Shown here piece by piece: positions 35,024 through 43,695 of a stretch of 46,555 nucleotides of DNA (positions are counted from its first letter, which is position 1; each line of letters opens with the position of its first letter). The stretch spans positions 1-46,555 of the forward strand of contig JAKACM010000029.1 of NCBI GenBank assembly GCA_021821465.1. Reading direction: 5' to 3'. This stretch comes from Bacillota bacterium (GTDB taxonomy: Bacteria; Bacillota; Sulfobacillia; Sulfobacillales; Sulfobacillaceae). A program made the translations under genes and the position numbers. Under the pieces are notes generated by a model. It searched no databases. It had not been told where the DNA came from and worked only from the letters and a program-made list of their open reading frames with translations.

Positions 35024-35056
35024 CGTCCGGTTGATCTGATAGGGAATCATTGTCTG
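35024..35056 (-). repeat. Micro-inverted carbamoyltransferase segment
   Basis: These bases are the reverse complement of about 32 bases of the carbamoyltransferase gene ending at 19615, with three mismatches. The direct repeat with 19616 onwards resumes at 35057, so a short piece was inverted in place at the edge of the duplication. Confidence 0.75.
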
Positions 35057-35252
35057 ACACTCGCCGGATATCATCCCTACCTTATGCATGATATGCCGAT
35101 CCATCCGGGGTATGAGATTGAAGAGAGCCTCGTTGAGCGTGAAGAATTCATTCATCTATCAGCAAGCCGAAAACCGAATGCACGTAGAAAAGGCTTTGTT
35201 GGTCTACCTTTTAAATCAACAGTCCGCCCAACCTGTCTTTCCATGCGATTAG
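35057..35252 (+). pseudogene. 3' remnant of the carbamoyltransferase gene
   Basis: Nearly identical to the last 195 bases of the intact gene at 18866-19810, including the MHDMPIHPGYEIEESLV stretch and the TAG stop at 35250-35252. One extra base within GAATTCATTC shifts the frame, and everything upstream of the MHDMP region is missing. It is the broken member of the pair in the right copy of the duplicated segment. Confidence 0.9.
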
Positions 35253-35762
35253 CCTGCGTCCACCCGGAACATGCGGCAGAAGAGATGGATAAGAAATACA
35301 TGGGCCACTATGGCACATGATGTTCCCTTCTTCCACCATGTGGCCATAGCGGCCGTTTTTTACGAAATCAAGCCAGACGGAGAACGACTTGGGCCGTGCC
35401 CCAGGTGGGATCGTCAATGGACATCGCATTGACATTCATCAACACGGCTTTGGCCAAATCCTGTTCACAATGCACACCCCACACGTCAATATAAAATCCG
35501 TGTTGTTGAAACATTGCTACGTCCTGGGCGGTAAAATATCCCCATTCCCAATGTAAATGGTGCACACCCCACGCATTGCGGTAGTGGAGAGCTTGTTCCA
35601 ATGTGGGAATAGGGCCTTTCCATAGGGTCGCCAAAACCACGTGGGGTGCGACCTCGGCGAGAACGGGAAAGTAATCGTGATGGAATGAAGATATGATGGT
35701 TCTGTCGATAAGCTTGCGCTCTGAAAGATCCGCGACAAATCGCTCTGCCCGTTCTTTGGGCC
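35057..35762. repeat. Direct repeat, right copy: carbamoyltransferase and glycerophosphodiesterase ends
   Basis: Partner of 19616-20235 in the same orientation, about 15.5 kb apart. Here the glycerophosphodiesterase half is intact and the carbamoyltransferase half is truncated. Confidence 0.85.
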
Positions 35763-36126
35763 AGGAAAACATACCTTTGAGTTCCAGATTAATGGCCATG
35801 TGTGGAGGTAATTCATCCAGCACTTCGGTCAATAAAGGAATGGTCGCCTGACCCCACTCGGGATGATCTTGGTTGCGGACCGGGATTTTCCGCAATGTGC
35901 TGATATCGCACTCGGCGGCAATGCCGGAAACATGGCTCATGCGATGGAGGGAGATATCGTGAAAAATAAAGGGCACACCGTCTTTGGAGAACTGAACATC
36001 ACATTCGAAACCGGGCAAGTTCGATTGTGCCGCTTTGCTAAAAGACTCCAAAGTATTTTCAATGGCCTGAGTGGGCACCCCGCGGTGACCCCACAAAAAG
36101 GCCGAGTTTCTCGGATAGGCAAACAT
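35368..36126 (-). CDS. ugpQ: Glycerophosphodiester phosphodiesterase
   Basis: 252 residues. GDPD motifs: WGHRG near residue 13, ENTLESF near 23, FECDVQFSKDGVPFIFHD with the metal-binding Glu and Asp and catalytic His, and NLELKG near 135. It hydrolyses glycerophosphodiesters to glycerol-3-phosphate and an alcohol; no signal peptide, so cytoplasmic. ATG 36126 is chosen because AGGAGG lies 9 to 15 bases before it; the longer frame to 36228 places this ribosome site inside the gene. It follows ugpB at 240 bases on the same strand, the usual context for processing imported glycerophosphodiesters. Its 3' half is duplicated at 19927-20235. Confidence 0.92.
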   Translation of the reverse strand: MFAYPRNSAFLWGHRGVPTQAIENTLESFSKAAQSNLPGFECDVQFSKDGVPFIFHDISLHRMSHVSGIAAECDISTLRKIPVRNQDHPEWGQATIPLLTEVLDELPPHMAINLELKGMFSWPKERAERFVADLSERKLIDRTIISSFHHDYFPVLAEVAPHVVLATLWKGPIPTLEQALHYRNAWGVHHLHWEWGYFTAQDVAMFQQHGFYIDVWGVHCEQDLAKAVLMNVNAMSIDDPTWGTAQVVLRLA

Positions 36127-36368
36127 CCTTATAATCCTCCTCCTCCTAATAACATCGTTGACATCATAAATGACTAAATGATGATGGTTGCGTAACCCCA
36201 AACTTCTTGTTCGTAAAAAAGATCTCAAACGTTACCGGGCCATACTTGTGAGACCTATCCACCCTTAGGTCCTTGGCTCAAAGCCGCCACTTATCCCTTT
36301 TCCCGCCGTCCTTGCTGTCCCTATTCCGACAGTCTCGTTGCCATCTTGAGTCTTATTCGCCCGTTTTT

Positions 36369-37682
36369 TTACTGGCTGATTTGAGAATTGCTTTCATGAA
36401 GGGCCGTATTCATGGCCCGAGATACCGGTGTGTTCGTAAAATATGCGGACTGCATGGCGTTTTGCACATATTGCAATAGGGCGAGATAATGCGGTGACTG
36501 TGGCGGCTGATGTTGATAGGCGAGTTCTTGCAACGGCACCTTATCTTGAGGATGGGCCGCCAAAAAAGTCCGATAGCCGGGATTGGTGAGAGCCGCCCGT
36601 TGAACGGGCAGATATCCGGTCGTTTCGGACCAACTGATAGTCTGGCGGGGTGCCGTCCACCATTGAATGAAGGTCCACGAAGCTTGTGCCACGGCATGAG
36701 ATGCCTGTTTGAAAATGACGGCATCCGCGCCGCCCGGTGGCACCATTTCTTGCGAATCCGTGGGCATCATGGCGGCTCCCCAGGCAAAGTGCTGCCCGAT
36801 TTCCTGGCGATCGTAGCCCAGATCCGCTGCCGAATCTTCCATCATGGCTACCTTTCCCTGATAGAAAGCACTCAAAGTATTGTCCCATCCCTGAGCTCCC
36901 GGGTAGGCAATGGCATCGCCCGAATGGATCAGATTGGCGAGCCGGTTCGTCACACTTTCCGCAGCGGTTGTGTTAAAGGTTGCCCGTGTCAGACTGCTAT
37001 TCATAATATGTCCGCCGGCCGACCACACTTGCGATTCCCAAGGCCACCAGTTAGCCAAAGGAGCAAAGCCGTATATGCTGTGGGATCCGGCGTGAACCGT
37101 GAGTTGTTTGGCATCGGTGATTAACTGACTCCACGTTGCGGGGGGATGGCTAATGCCGGCCTTTTTGAACAAGGTTTCATTGTAGATGATGATGGGGACG
37201 CTGCGGTTAAAGGGCACACCGTAAGTGACACCGTGTATGGCGGTGGTCACGGACATTCCCGGAAGATAGTGGGAAGGGGAATCGATTGGGGAATGCCGGA
37301 GATAGGAGGTTAACGGACGAAGAGATCCGGTAGCGGCAAATACCGGCATGGAATGGACCTCGATTTGGGCGATGTCCGGAGGCCTATGGGCCACAATGGC
37401 GGCCAGTAGTTTTTGCTGGAGGGGACCGGAGTCGGAATAACTCCCTTCATAATCCGCTTCAACATGAATATCCGGGTGAGTGCGGTTGAATTGGGCGACC
37501 ATGGCCTGAACATCCTTTCCCAAAGTACCACCCAGTCCGTACCAGAACACGACAGTGGTGATATGAGACGATGACGAGCCGGATTGTCCGGCCGAGGCTG
37601 TGGCACTTGAAGTGCCACAACCAGCCAAAAGAATTCCCGTGCCGAGAGCCAGAAAGCGGGTGACGAATGGCTTTTTTTGCAT
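36369..37682 (-). CDS. ugpB: Glycerol-3-phosphate / glycerophosphodiester ABC transporter, binding lipoprotein
   Basis: 437 residues. Lipoprotein signal with lipobox LLAGC near residue 22, then a Ser/Thr-rich linker. The body is an extracellular solute-binding protein of cluster 1; FWYGLGGTLGKDVQAMVAQFN and ADYEGSYSDSGPLQQKLLAAI match the N-terminal substrate region of UgpB. ATG 37682 follows AAAGGAAGGAAG. Last gene of ugpA-ugpE-ugpB, 88 bases after ugpE. Exposed outside the membrane and delivers substrate to the permease. The UgpC ATPase is not in the window, so a shared ATPase such as MsmX/UgpC elsewhere is needed. Confidence 0.88.
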   Translation of the reverse strand: MQKKPFVTRFLALGTGILLAGCGTSSATASAGQSGSSSSHITTVVFWYGLGGTLGKDVQAMVAQFNRTHPDIHVEADYEGSYSDSGPLQQKLLAAIVAHRPPDIAQIEVHSMPVFAATGSLRPLTSYLRHSPIDSPSHYLPGMSVTTAIHGVTYGVPFNRSVPIIIYNETLFKKAGISHPPATWSQLITDAKQLTVHAGSHSIYGFAPLANWWPWESQVWSAGGHIMNSSLTRATFNTTAAESVTNRLANLIHSGDAIAYPGAQGWDNTLSAFYQGKVAMMEDSAADLGYDRQEIGQHFAWGAAMMPTDSQEMVPPGGADAVIFKQASHAVAQASWTFIQWWTAPRQTISWSETTGYLPVQRAALTNPGYRTFLAAHPQDKVPLQELAYQHQPPQSPHYLALLQYVQNAMQSAYFTNTPVSRAMNTALHESNSQISQ

Positions 37683-37770
37683 GAGTGATCTTCCTTCCTT
37701 TCATCGCAACCTTCTATTGAAGACGCCTTCTTGTCGAAAATACCGAATCAAAAGGGATAGCCAAACACCT

Positions 37771-38598
37771 TCAACCCCGTAGGCCAAAGTGCATGACCCC
37801 GGCCTGGAGATATTTTTGTGCCAAGGCAAAAAGCACAATCATGGGAATGACCGTCATCAGTACCGCGGCCATGAGCAAATTCCATTGCATGAAACCACTT
37901 TGTTGCGATACGAAATATGAGAGTCCGAGGGGCAATACCCGATATGCGGATGAATTAGTGACCAAAAGAGGCCAGAAAAGATAGCCATAGTGAAAGACGG
38001 TATTTAGCACGGCCGGTGTTAGTAAAGCGGGGCGGGCAGCCGGCAACACTAAATACCAGAGAATTTCTAAAGATTTAGCTCCGTCCATGTGCATGGCCTC
38101 GACCAGGGCAGACGGAATGGCGAGAAAGCTTTGGCGCAACCAAAAGATGCCAAATGCAGACGCGGCAAAGGGCAGGATCAAGGCTTTGTAGGTATTGATC
38201 CATCCCAAATGACTCAAGAGCAAATAATCGGGAATGAAAATGGCTTGAATCGGTGTCATCATGGCCATGAGAATGATGGTGAAAAACACGCGTTTGCCCC
38301 GCCATGACATAAAAACCAAGGCATAAGCCGCCAAAGTTGAGGTGATGAGTTGCAAAAGAACAATCGCGAAGGTTGTGAAGAGGCTATTGATGTAGTAGCG
38401 GGCAAACGGCTGGCTTTCCCAGGCTTGAACAAAATTGCGCCATTGCCACCCAAAGGGCCAGAGATTCAGATTTCCGCTTAAGAGGGCATGCATAGGCTCT
38501 ACTGAGGCTACGATCATCCACCACAAGGGCAGCATCATAGCTGCCGCAAATCCCGTGAGTAATACATAACGTCCGATTGTCACGATTTGCCGATTCAT
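37771..38598 (-). CDS. ugpE: ABC transporter permease, UgpE-like
   Basis: About 275 residues with six transmembrane helices and the EAA loop (EAMHMDGAKSLEILWYLVLP) that docks the ATPase. Type I sugar/glycerophosphate permease of the MalG/UgpE branch. ATG 38598 overlaps the ugpA stop by 4 bases (ATGA) and has GGGGAGGAG 8 bases upstream; the frame is open to 38634 but that would bypass the ribosome site. Pairs with UgpA to form the membrane channel. Confidence 0.88.
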   Translation of the reverse strand: MNRQIVTIGRYVLLTGFAAAMMLPLWWMIVASVEPMHALLSGNLNLWPFGWQWRNFVQAWESQPFARYYINSLFTTFAIVLLQLITSTLAAYALVFMSWRGKRVFFTIILMAMMTPIQAIFIPDYLLLSHLGWINTYKALILPFAASAFGIFWLRQSFLAIPSALVEAMHMDGAKSLEILWYLVLPAARPALLTPAVLNTVFHYGYLFWPLLVTNSSAYRVLPLGLSYFVSQQSGFMQWNLLMAAVLMTVIPMIVLFALAQKYLQAGVMHFGLRG

Positions 38599-39530
38599 GA
38601 AGGATCTCCTCCCCATTTGGCGGAGGCGTACCACTCAAGCGCTACGATCAACCCTACCAAGACCATCATCACCACTGACGCGGCGGACGCTTGACCGATG
38701 TTAAAGAACTGAAATCCTTGCTCGTAGATGTAATAAATTAAGGTGGTCGTGGCACCCGCCGGACCGCCGGAGGTCATCACATAAATCTGGTCGAAGGCTT
38801 GGAATGTTTGTACGACAATCATGACCGAGGCAAACAGGATGGTGGGCATTATTTGTGGAATAACAATGCGCCAAAACCTAGACCACCATCCTGCTCCGTC
38901 CATGGCCGCTGCTTCCGACAAGGAGGGATTCAATTGTTGAAGAGCACTAAGAAAGAGAAGCATGTAGAAGCCAAGATATTCCCAAATGCTTACCCCGATG
39001 ATGGCGACTAAAGCCCACCTGACCGATCCCAGCCAATTTGGCGGTGTAATGTGCATAAATCCCAGTAACGCGTCGGCTATTCCGCTCGGCGCCAAGAGTC
39101 CGCTGAAGATCACACCGGTGGCGGCCAAAGGAATGACATAGGGAAGGAAAATGATCATTCTGTACAGTTCTTTTCCCAAGAAGGACTGATTCAGAATCCA
39201 GGCTAACCCCAAAGCAAAGGGCAAGAGGACCCCGCCTACGACGAGACTGTAAACTAAGGTGTGCTCCAAGGACGACCAAAATGCCTGAGAATGAACCAGG
39301 CTCAAATAATTGCTGAGACCGGACCACCGAACATGGGAAGAATACAAATTCCAATGACTAAGACTCAAGGCGACAATGGCCAGTGACGGGATAATGACAA
39401 AGACACTCAAGCCTAGCGCGCCCGGAAATAACAAGAGCCACGGACTCCCACCGAAACGGGGTCTAAAGGCACGTTGTGTAAGCGGGGTTGAGGATATGTC
39501 GATGGGACGGGACGCTTCTTCCTCCATCAT
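38595..39530 (-). CDS. ugpA: ABC transporter permease, UgpA-like
   Basis: About 311 residues. A cytoplasmic start rich in Glu and Ser precedes six helices (PWLLLFPGALGLSVFVIIP first) and the EAA loop EAAAMDGAGWWSRFWRIVIP. MalF/UgpA branch of type I importers. ATG 39530 is chosen because GGGAGGA lies 11 bases before it; GTG 39563 is the longer alternative without a ribosome site. First gene of the ugpAEB operon, with a PhoP-box-like array upstream at 39594-39643, so it is expected to be induced when phosphate is scarce. Confidence 0.87.
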   Translation of the reverse strand: MMEEEASRPIDISSTPLTQRAFRPRFGGSPWLLLFPGALGLSVFVIIPSLAIVALSLSHWNLYSSHVRWSGLSNYLSLVHSQAFWSSLEHTLVYSLVVGGVLLPFALGLAWILNQSFLGKELYRMIIFLPYVIPLAATGVIFSGLLAPSGIADALLGFMHITPPNWLGSVRWALVAIIGVSIWEYLGFYMLLFLSALQQLNPSLSEAAAMDGAGWWSRFWRIVIPQIMPTILFASVMIVVQTFQAFDQIYVMTSGGPAGATTTLIYYIYEQGFQFFNIGQASAASVVMMVLVGLIVALEWYASAKWGGDPS

Positions 39531-39593
39531 CTTAGCTAAATCCTCCCGAATTAAGATCGCCACACCGTTGATACCGTGACTCTACCAATTTGC

Positions 39594-39643
39594 TGTTAGG
39601 GTTATGTGGCGGTGTGGTTAATGTTGGATTAACGGTTGAGTTA
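39594..39643 (-). promoter_or_regulatory. Putative PhoP-box array upstream of ugpA
   Basis: On the minus strand hexamers recur every 11 bases: TAACTC (39638-39643), TTAATC (39627-39632), TTAACC (39616-39621), an unmatched GCCACA (39605-39610) and CTAACA (39594-39599). Firmicute PhoP sites are TTAACA-like hexamers with this 6+5 spacing. Confidence 0.5.
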
Positions 39644-39660
39644 GACCCGAGGAAGTCAAG

Positions 39661-39705
39661 GAAGGAGCAAGTGACGGACTTGCCGGTTCACACTTTTGCT
39701 CCTTC
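39661..39705 (-). terminator. Hairpin after the phosphoesterase gene
   Basis: GAAGGAGCAA (39661-39670) and TTGCTCCTTC (39696-39705) are perfect 10-base arms, 25 bases after the phosphoesterase stop and before the ugpA promoter. No T tract follows, so it may be a weak terminator or an RNA-stabilising hairpin. Confidence 0.4.
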
Positions 39706-39729
39706 GGACTTGTCTCCCTGCTTTGAGTA

Positions 39730-41397
39730 TTATGCCGGAGGGGTGGCAGCACTCACCCCCACATCCATAGTCGCCCATCCCATGGAGCCGTCGGGTCCAT
39801 GGGCGATAATGCGGTAATAACCGGGTGAGGGAAATGTCACACTAACCTGAGCCTGACCTCCATTTAGGGTGATCTGATTCGGCATTGTCACGGCACCGGA
39901 ACCCGGCGGGGTCTCAACATTCAGGGTGAGAGGACCCGTTAATTGCGTGGCATTGGTTAAACCCGGGGTTTTCGCCAAAATCTGAAGCGTAATCGGCTGA
40001 GCCGGAGTTGCGCTCAGATTCTCTTGCGGGTCTGCTATTTGCAAGGTATAAGGCGGAGCCAAGGGGAGCACAATGGGAGCCTTAGGTTGTTGATGGAAGT
40101 CAAACGCTGCCATCAAGTCATTTTGCCTGGCGTTCAAGGGATTCAAGGGTCTGATGTGCCACAACCGGTCCATAAAGGACAGGATGGACATATTTGTCGT
40201 AACCGGAGTGAAGATTTTACTGTGAACCCAAGGAGAAATGATGACCATGGGAGTGCGGGTGCCGTAGCCAAATTGTCCGACGACAGGTGGAGGGAGGTGA
40301 TCCCAATAGCCTCCGCCTTCGTCATAGGTGACAAAAATCGCGGTGGACTGCCATTCGGGGCTGTTCATAATGGCCGTCACGACCTGACCCAGCCAGGCAT
40401 CCCCTAAAGAAATATCTGTGGGGGGATGTTCACTATACAACCAAGTGGGAACCACAAACGAAAAATTAGGCAACTGATTATTGTCAACAGCGGTGATGAA
40501 TTGGCCGGTATTTTGCACATTGGCCCACATATTCTTGTTCTGAAGAATGGGAGTATACCACGCGGGGTTCCAATGTGTGACGAATCCGGTGCCTTCTTGA
40601 GCGGGTGGCGGGCCGTTATAGTCACCCTGATAGATTTTCCACGAAAGATGATGGTGGCTCAATTGATCAAATACGGTTTTGATAGGGAGAGTCTTAGGCG
40701 GCGGGCTATCGGAAATCCACTTGTCGGCACTGGCCGCAATGGCATAAATCCGGTTTGGTTGGGTTGGTCCTATCGCCGGTTGGAAGTTGTGATCGGCCAA
40801 AGTAAAATGTTGGGCCAGAGCCCATTCATTGGGCAGCCATGATTGCCCAAACTCGGTGATGCTGGCCCAACTGTTTTGAGGGTCGGCGGTGAAATAGTTC
40901 ATGCGCCAGTTAGGCTGATCACTCTGTGAGGGTGAGGGAACGTTAGCGGGAAGAAGAGGGCCCGTGTAATAGCCGGATCCCTCACTTAAGGGGCCTTGGG
41001 GACGATAATCCATCATCATGATTTCCGCGGCACGATTGTGATTGATGTCCACACTATCCCCTTCGTTGGGCCCGGCCATAGTGGGGGTCACCGGAGGCGA
41101 TGTGTAATTAGTGTTGGGATTGGGCAGTTCAACATGCAAAGGGATCCCATTCGTTCCCGGATAGTTGCTGAACAGATTATCATACGTGTGATTTTCCAAC
41201 ATAATTTCTACCACGTGGCGAATGGGGTAATGAGAATCCATGGCTTGAGGCGTGGAAGCGGGAAGCGGAGCTTCGGCGGCAGCCACCGAGGGCACGGACA
41301 AGCTTAATGCCAGAAGGACGGCTCCTCCGAATGGCACCACACGTTTGAGGTGTCTTGTTTGAGGTGTCTTGGGAAAATCTTTGGTCGGAAAATGCAT
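39730..41397 (-). CDS. Secreted phosphoesterase, phospholipase C / acid phosphatase family
   Basis: 555 residues. N-terminal signal peptide (basic start, helix AVLLALSLSVPSVAA, cleavage near residue 41). Phosphoesterase family motifs: HVVEIMLENHTYDNLFSNYPG with the catalytic region, GPTQPNRIYAIA, SEHPPTDISLGDAWLGQVV and TYDEGGGYWDHLPPP. A C-terminal Ig-like domain follows from about residue 450. Such enzymes cleave phospholipids or phosphate monoesters outside the cell. ATG 41397 follows GAGGAGG. A PhoP-box-like array lies about 130 bases upstream. It would supply phosphate or glycerophosphodiesters to the ugp importer and PHS transporter next to it. Confidence 0.9.
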   Translation of the reverse strand: MHFPTKDFPKTPQTRHLKRVVPFGGAVLLALSLSVPSVAAAEAPLPASTPQAMDSHYPIRHVVEIMLENHTYDNLFSNYPGTNGIPLHVELPNPNTNYTSPPVTPTMAGPNEGDSVDINHNRAAEIMMMDYRPQGPLSEGSGYYTGPLLPANVPSPSQSDQPNWRMNYFTADPQNSWASITEFGQSWLPNEWALAQHFTLADHNFQPAIGPTQPNRIYAIAASADKWISDSPPPKTLPIKTVFDQLSHHHLSWKIYQGDYNGPPPAQEGTGFVTHWNPAWYTPILQNKNMWANVQNTGQFITAVDNNQLPNFSFVVPTWLYSEHPPTDISLGDAWLGQVVTAIMNSPEWQSTAIFVTYDEGGGYWDHLPPPVVGQFGYGTRTPMVIISPWVHSKIFTPVTTNMSILSFMDRLWHIRPLNPLNARQNDLMAAFDFHQQPKAPIVLPLAPPYTLQIADPQENLSATPAQPITLQILAKTPGLTNATQLTGPLTLNVETPPGSGAVTMPNQITLNGGQAQVSVTFPSPGYYRIIAHGPDGSMGWATMDVGVSAATPPA

Positions 41398-41516
41398 GAG
41401 AATCGTTCCTCCTCTTGTGATTTAGCCTAAATGTGTATGGCTGTCGAACATTTGTTCAAGTTGTTGTGAAATTCGGACAGGGAGCAGGGCCATAATTCCT
41501 GCTTTCGTTTAGGCAT

Positions 41517-41568
41517 GTTATAGACAAACCGTTAACAAGGGGTTGTTGTTCCATTAAATTGTGCTTAA
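41517..41568 (-). promoter_or_regulatory. Putative PhoP-box array and promoter of the phosphoesterase gene
   Basis: On the minus strand: TTAAGC (41563-41568), TTAATG (41552-41557), ACAACC (41541-41546), TTAACG (41530-41535), each 11 bases apart, then a -10-like TATAAC (41517-41522). ACAACC sits at the -35 position with no good -35 hexamer, as in activator-dependent promoters. Confidence 0.6.
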
Positions 41569-41743
41569 GAAACCAAAACGGCCGGAAATACTGAAAAAGG
41601 TTGACGGATGGCCATTTCTTTCACTCTCGGTCCTGGTTTAAGAAATTGTGAACCCCAATGCGGATCTTTGCCGCTGGTGAGCCAAGGGCAGTCCTACTCT
41701 GGGTTCAGGGGATTTTCCACGACGCACACTTTTTAAGAAAGTA

Positions 41744-41804
41744 TTCATGAAAACTTCATGAATAATTAATGGGAACTTAACGGGTTCGTCCCCGCGTCTT
41801 AACA
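41744..41804 (+). promoter_or_regulatory. PhoP-box array upstream of the phosphate transporter
   Basis: Plus-strand hexamers in perfect 11-base phase: TTCATG (41744), TTCATG (41755), TTAATG (41766), TTAACG (41777), one unmatched unit (41788), TTAACA (41799). It ends 135 bases before ATG 41939. Confidence 0.65.
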
Positions 41805-41938
41805 TTCCCCCTTCATGCTGATGGTGGATTCGCATTCCCCTTGCCTTGGCTGGGAAAGCTTTTAAAGATCTGGGAAAAGTAGGGGGCTTGTCCACTAGCG
41901 AGTGGTATTTTGTGAGATCACAACAGGAGGGTTTGCCA

Positions 41939-43336
41939 ATGATGTCTCAAGGATCATCAGGTAATCCGCGGGATCACCTCTTGACTCCATTGGAGGAAGC
42001 GGGGTTGCAAGGATTTCACTTTCGCACCTGGCTGACAGCGGGTATGGGATTTTTCACGGACGCCTATGATTTGTTTATTATCGGAGTGGTCACCACACTT
42101 TTGACACCGTTGTGGCATTTGACCACATTGGATCTGATGTTGCTGAACAGTTCTGCACTTTTTGCGGCGGTGCTGGGTGCCTTGATTTTTGGACGGTTAA
42201 TGGACAGATTAGGTCGGAAAGCGGTTTACGGTTGGGAAGCCGCAATATTGACCGTCGGCGCCGTCTTGTCGGCGTTCTCAACTAACTTTTGGATGCTTTT
42301 GATTTTGCGCTTCGTCGTCGGAATGGGAGTCGGCGGAGATTATCCTATGAGCGGTATTATAATGAGTGAATATTCGAACCGAAAAAATCGTGGATTTTTA
42401 GTCAACTCCGTATTTGCCATGCAAGGGTTTGGTTTGTTGGTAGGGCCCTTGGTTGCAGTGATCTTGCTTTCGAGCGGCATGGCGGATGCTACGGCATGGC
42501 GGGTGATGCTGGGTCTCGGGGCGATTCCTGCCGCAATTGTCATTTATTTGCGCCGCAAAATCTCCGAAACTCCGCACTTCACCTTAGGCGTAAAAGGAGA
42601 CACCAAAGAAACGGCAGAGATTGTTCACAATTTGACAGGACAATCCGTACCGATCAACAATTCCAGCGTATCCAAACTTGCCGCTTCTCCCCGGATTTTG
42701 TTTCGGAACCCCAAATTATTGGGCACGTTAATTGGTACAGCCTTTTCATGGATGTTCCTCGATATGGCATTTTACGGGAACAGTGTGTCATCCGGGTTGG
42801 TAATGAAAGCGCTACAACCTCATGGCACGTTGATATCCCATACGCTAACCTCATTTTGGATTTTTCTGGCAGCAGCGGTTCCCGGTTACTGGATCTCCGC
42901 TTTGACAGTGGACAAGTTAGGCCGCCGGTTTATTCAAATTATGGGATTCATCGTCATGGCCTTGGCTTACGGCCTGTTGTGGATGGATCCGGGAATTGCC
43001 GCCGTGCCTATCGATTTTCTGTTGATCTATGCGGTGAGCTACTTTTTCATTGAATTTGGCCCCAACAGCACCACATTTGTGTTTCCTTCCGAAGTGTTTC
43101 CCGTGACGGTGCGGGGAATGGGCTTTGGCATTTCTGCTTCCGCCGGTAAATTCGGGGCAGCGATTGCCGCATTTTTGTTTCCCTTGCTGCTGATTCAGTT
43201 GAAATTGCCCGGAACGATGGGATTGTTGGCGGGTATTTCGCTCTTAGGCGCGTTATTAACGGTGCTGGTCTTACGGGAACCCAAAGGTCTGACATTGCGT
43301 GAAGCCTCCCAAGAACGGTTGCTGGAGAATCCTTGA
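41939..43336 (+). CDS. PHS-family inorganic phosphate transporter (MFS)
   Basis: About 465 residues, 12 transmembrane helices. PHS/sugar-type motifs: MGFFTDAYDLFIIGVVTTLL in helix 1 (the phosphate-site Asp), GRLMDRLGRKAVYG (motif A), GMGVGGDYPMSGIIMSEYSNRKNRG (GGDYPLS signature of the Pho84-type phosphate:H+ symporters) and VFPSEVFPVTVRGMGFGIS in the C-half. ATG 41939 has AGGAGG 7 bases upstream; a longer frame from 41846 lacks one. It imports phosphate into the cell, fitting the phosphoesterase and ugp genes alongside and the PhoP-box array before it. Confidence 0.92.
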   Translation: MMSQGSSGNPRDHLLTPLEEAGLQGFHFRTWLTAGMGFFTDAYDLFIIGVVTTLLTPLWHLTTLDLMLLNSSALFAAVLGALIFGRLMDRLGRKAVYGWEAAILTVGAVLSAFSTNFWMLLILRFVVGMGVGGDYPMSGIIMSEYSNRKNRGFLVNSVFAMQGFGLLVGPLVAVILLSSGMADATAWRVMLGLGAIPAAIVIYLRRKISETPHFTLGVKGDTKETAEIVHNLTGQSVPINNSSVSKLAASPRILFRNPKLLGTLIGTAFSWMFLDMAFYGNSVSSGLVMKALQPHGTLISHTLTSFWIFLAAAVPGYWISALTVDKLGRRFIQIMGFIVMALAYGLLWMDPGIAAVPIDFLLIYAVSYFFIEFGPNSTTFVFPSEVFPVTVRGMGFGISASAGKFGAAIAAFLFPLLLIQLKLPGTMGLLAGISLLGALLTVLVLREPKGLTLREASQERLLENP

Positions 43337-43365
43337 CCGGACCATAGTTAAAAGCATTCGATTTA

Positions 43366-43395
43366 TGCCGAGATCGGGAAGTCAGGTTCTCGGCA
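43366..43395. repeat. Hairpin after the phosphate transporter
   Basis: TGCCGAGA (43366-43373) and TCTCGGCA (43388-43395) form an 8-base stem 30 bases after the stop. No T tract follows, so terminator function is unsure. Confidence 0.4.
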
Positions 43396-43461
43396 ATAGA
43401 GACGATTGACAGGGTCGTGATTGTCCGACGCGACTGTCAAAGAAAGTGAGCGAAGAAATCC

Positions 43462-43695
43462 ATGCTACCCGCTCCGAGACGACGGATACCGCTACCAAAC
43501 AAAATCATTGAATTTCCTGTTATCCGTACCCGTCGTCGGAGGAGGTGGCTGTGGCTGGCGGGATTTTTTACCGCGGGTGTGATTACTTCCGCCGAGTGGT
43601 TTGGGATCAAGCATATTTCCGACTGGGGTCGGCGCGCCTTATTCTTGATTCTCTTAACTTTTGGGGGAGGGATAGCGGAATATGCGGTCTCTTGA
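43462..43695 (+). CDS. Possible small membrane protein
   Basis: 77 codons: a basic start rich in Arg (RTRRRRRWLW), one hydrophobic helix (LAGFFTAGVITSAEWFG) and a second near the end (LFLILLTFGGGIAEYAV). ATG 43462 is preceded by GTGAGCGAAG, a weak ribosome site. No family recognised. The rest of the 43337-44086 gap has no supportable gene; frames after 43700 on both strands lack features. Confidence 0.3.
   Translation: MLPAPRRRIPLPNKIIEFPVIRTRRRRRWLWLAGFFTAGVITSAEWFGIKHISDWGRRALFLILLTFGGGIAEYAVS

Noticed and set aside
34569..35060. 163-codon minus-strand frame at the island border
   Set aside because: It crosses the micro-inversion, has no ribosome site and shows no family motif; a neighbouring frame looks equally coding-like.
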